Of a stretch of 5,670 nucleotides of DNA, positions 5,460 to 5,670 are shown piece after piece; within the stretch, counting starts at the first letter, position 1; each line of letters starts with the position of its first letter. The stretch comes from Desulfuromusa sp. (GTDB lineage Bacteria; Desulfobacterota; Desulfuromonadia; Desulfuromonadales; Geopsychrobacteraceae). Location: contig JAGGWI010000234.1 in NCBI GenBank assembly GCA_021157505.1, positions 1 through 5,670 on the forward strand. The letters are read 5' to 3'. The notes beneath the pieces were generated by a model that was not told the DNA's origin, searched no databases, and saw nothing but the letters and a program-made list of their open reading frames with translations. The position numbers and the translations under genes were made by a program.

Positions 5460-5670
5460 CTATTCATTCTGTAAAACCTGATGTAAATTTACGACATTGC
5501 CAATCACCAGTAGAGCAGGTTTTTCCGCCTTTAAGGCATCTTCTGGCAGATGTTCCAGGTCGGTAACAACGGTTTTTTGTTCCGGTCTTGATGCGTTGGA
5601 AATGATTGCTACCGGGGTGGTTTTTGCGACTCCGCCAGCCAGGGCATTTTCTGAAATTTCTCTGGCAAAA
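5460..5670 (-). CDS. cobA: Uroporphyrinogen-III C-methyltransferase, C-terminal fragment (5' end outside window)
   Basis: The enzyme adds methyl groups from S-adenosylmethionine to uroporphyrinogen III to give precorrin-2, the branch point to siroheme, cobalamin and related tetrapyrroles. Only the last 69 residues and the TAG (5460-5462) lie in the window, and the reading frame runs off the right edge. Seen: TPVAIISNASRPEQ (fragment residues 18-31) and PALLVIGNVVNL (51-62), the conserved closing strands of SUMT-type methyltransferases. The chain ends directly after this domain, so it is not the form with a C-terminal HemD fusion. It could be a stand-alone SUMT or the C-terminal half of a CysG-like siroheme synthase; the window cannot tell. 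Other tetrapyrrole methylases such as CobM have a different ending and fit less well. The reading frame has no stop through the visible part. Confidence 0.88.
   Translation of the reverse strand, partial: FAREISENALAGGVAKTTPVAIISNASRPEQKTVVTDLEHLPEDALKAEKPALLVIGNVVNLHQVLQNE

Noticed and set aside
1..5670. CRISPR arrays, tRNA or rRNA genes, insertion sequences, prophage or defence genes
   Set aside because: No spaced direct repeats, cloverleaf structures, transposase or phage motifs were seen; coding density and style are uniform core metabolism.

Overview
This is ordinary core-metabolism DNA from what looks like a Gram-negative anaerobe. The best guess is a member of the Desulfuromonadales (Geobacter, Pelobacter or Desulfuromonas relatives). 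Reasons are the gene set purL-purQ-purF-pyrE, a PurF with a short propeptide and four candidate [4Fe-4S] cysteines, a PurL that ends without a glutaminase domain and is followed by a separate PurQ, and an OFA-type MFS transporter. This placement is an inference from protein style; no rRNA or other direct marker is present.

Layout. Positions 1-3833 hold a plus-strand nucleotide-biosynthesis cluster: the 3' part of purL (cut by the left edge), purQ one base after it, purF 45 bases later, and pyrE after a 54-base AT-rich gap that may carry its own promoter. A long hairpin at 3857-3895 closes the cluster. A minus-strand 12-helix MFS transporter (3894-5042) converges on pyrE, and its stop codon overlaps the hairpin by two bases. 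A short intergenic region (5043-5168) separates this gene from a divergent plus-strand gene for a small cysteine-rich CxxCxxCC (YkgJ-type) protein of about 95 residues. Three bases after that gene's stop comes the stop of a minus-strand gene cut by the right edge, the C-terminal 69 residues of a uroporphyrinogen-III C-methyltransferase.

How the genes work together. PurF makes phosphoribosylamine from PRPP and glutamine (step 1 of purine synthesis). PurL and PurQ together convert FGAR to FGAM (step 4), with PurQ supplying ammonia. PyrE uses PRPP to make OMP in pyrimidine synthesis. The cluster therefore puts both PRPP-consuming entry points for nucleotides side by side. The transporter, the cysteine-cluster protein and the methyltransferase have no evident link to it.

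I found no sign of an undescribed system, mobile element, CRISPR array or RNA gene. The points most worth a second look are the large-lineage FGAM synthase encoded as two genes, the possible internal promoter before pyrE, the shared convergent hairpin, and the back-to-back promoter candidates built on one small palindrome. No stretch longer than 300 bases lacks a gene.
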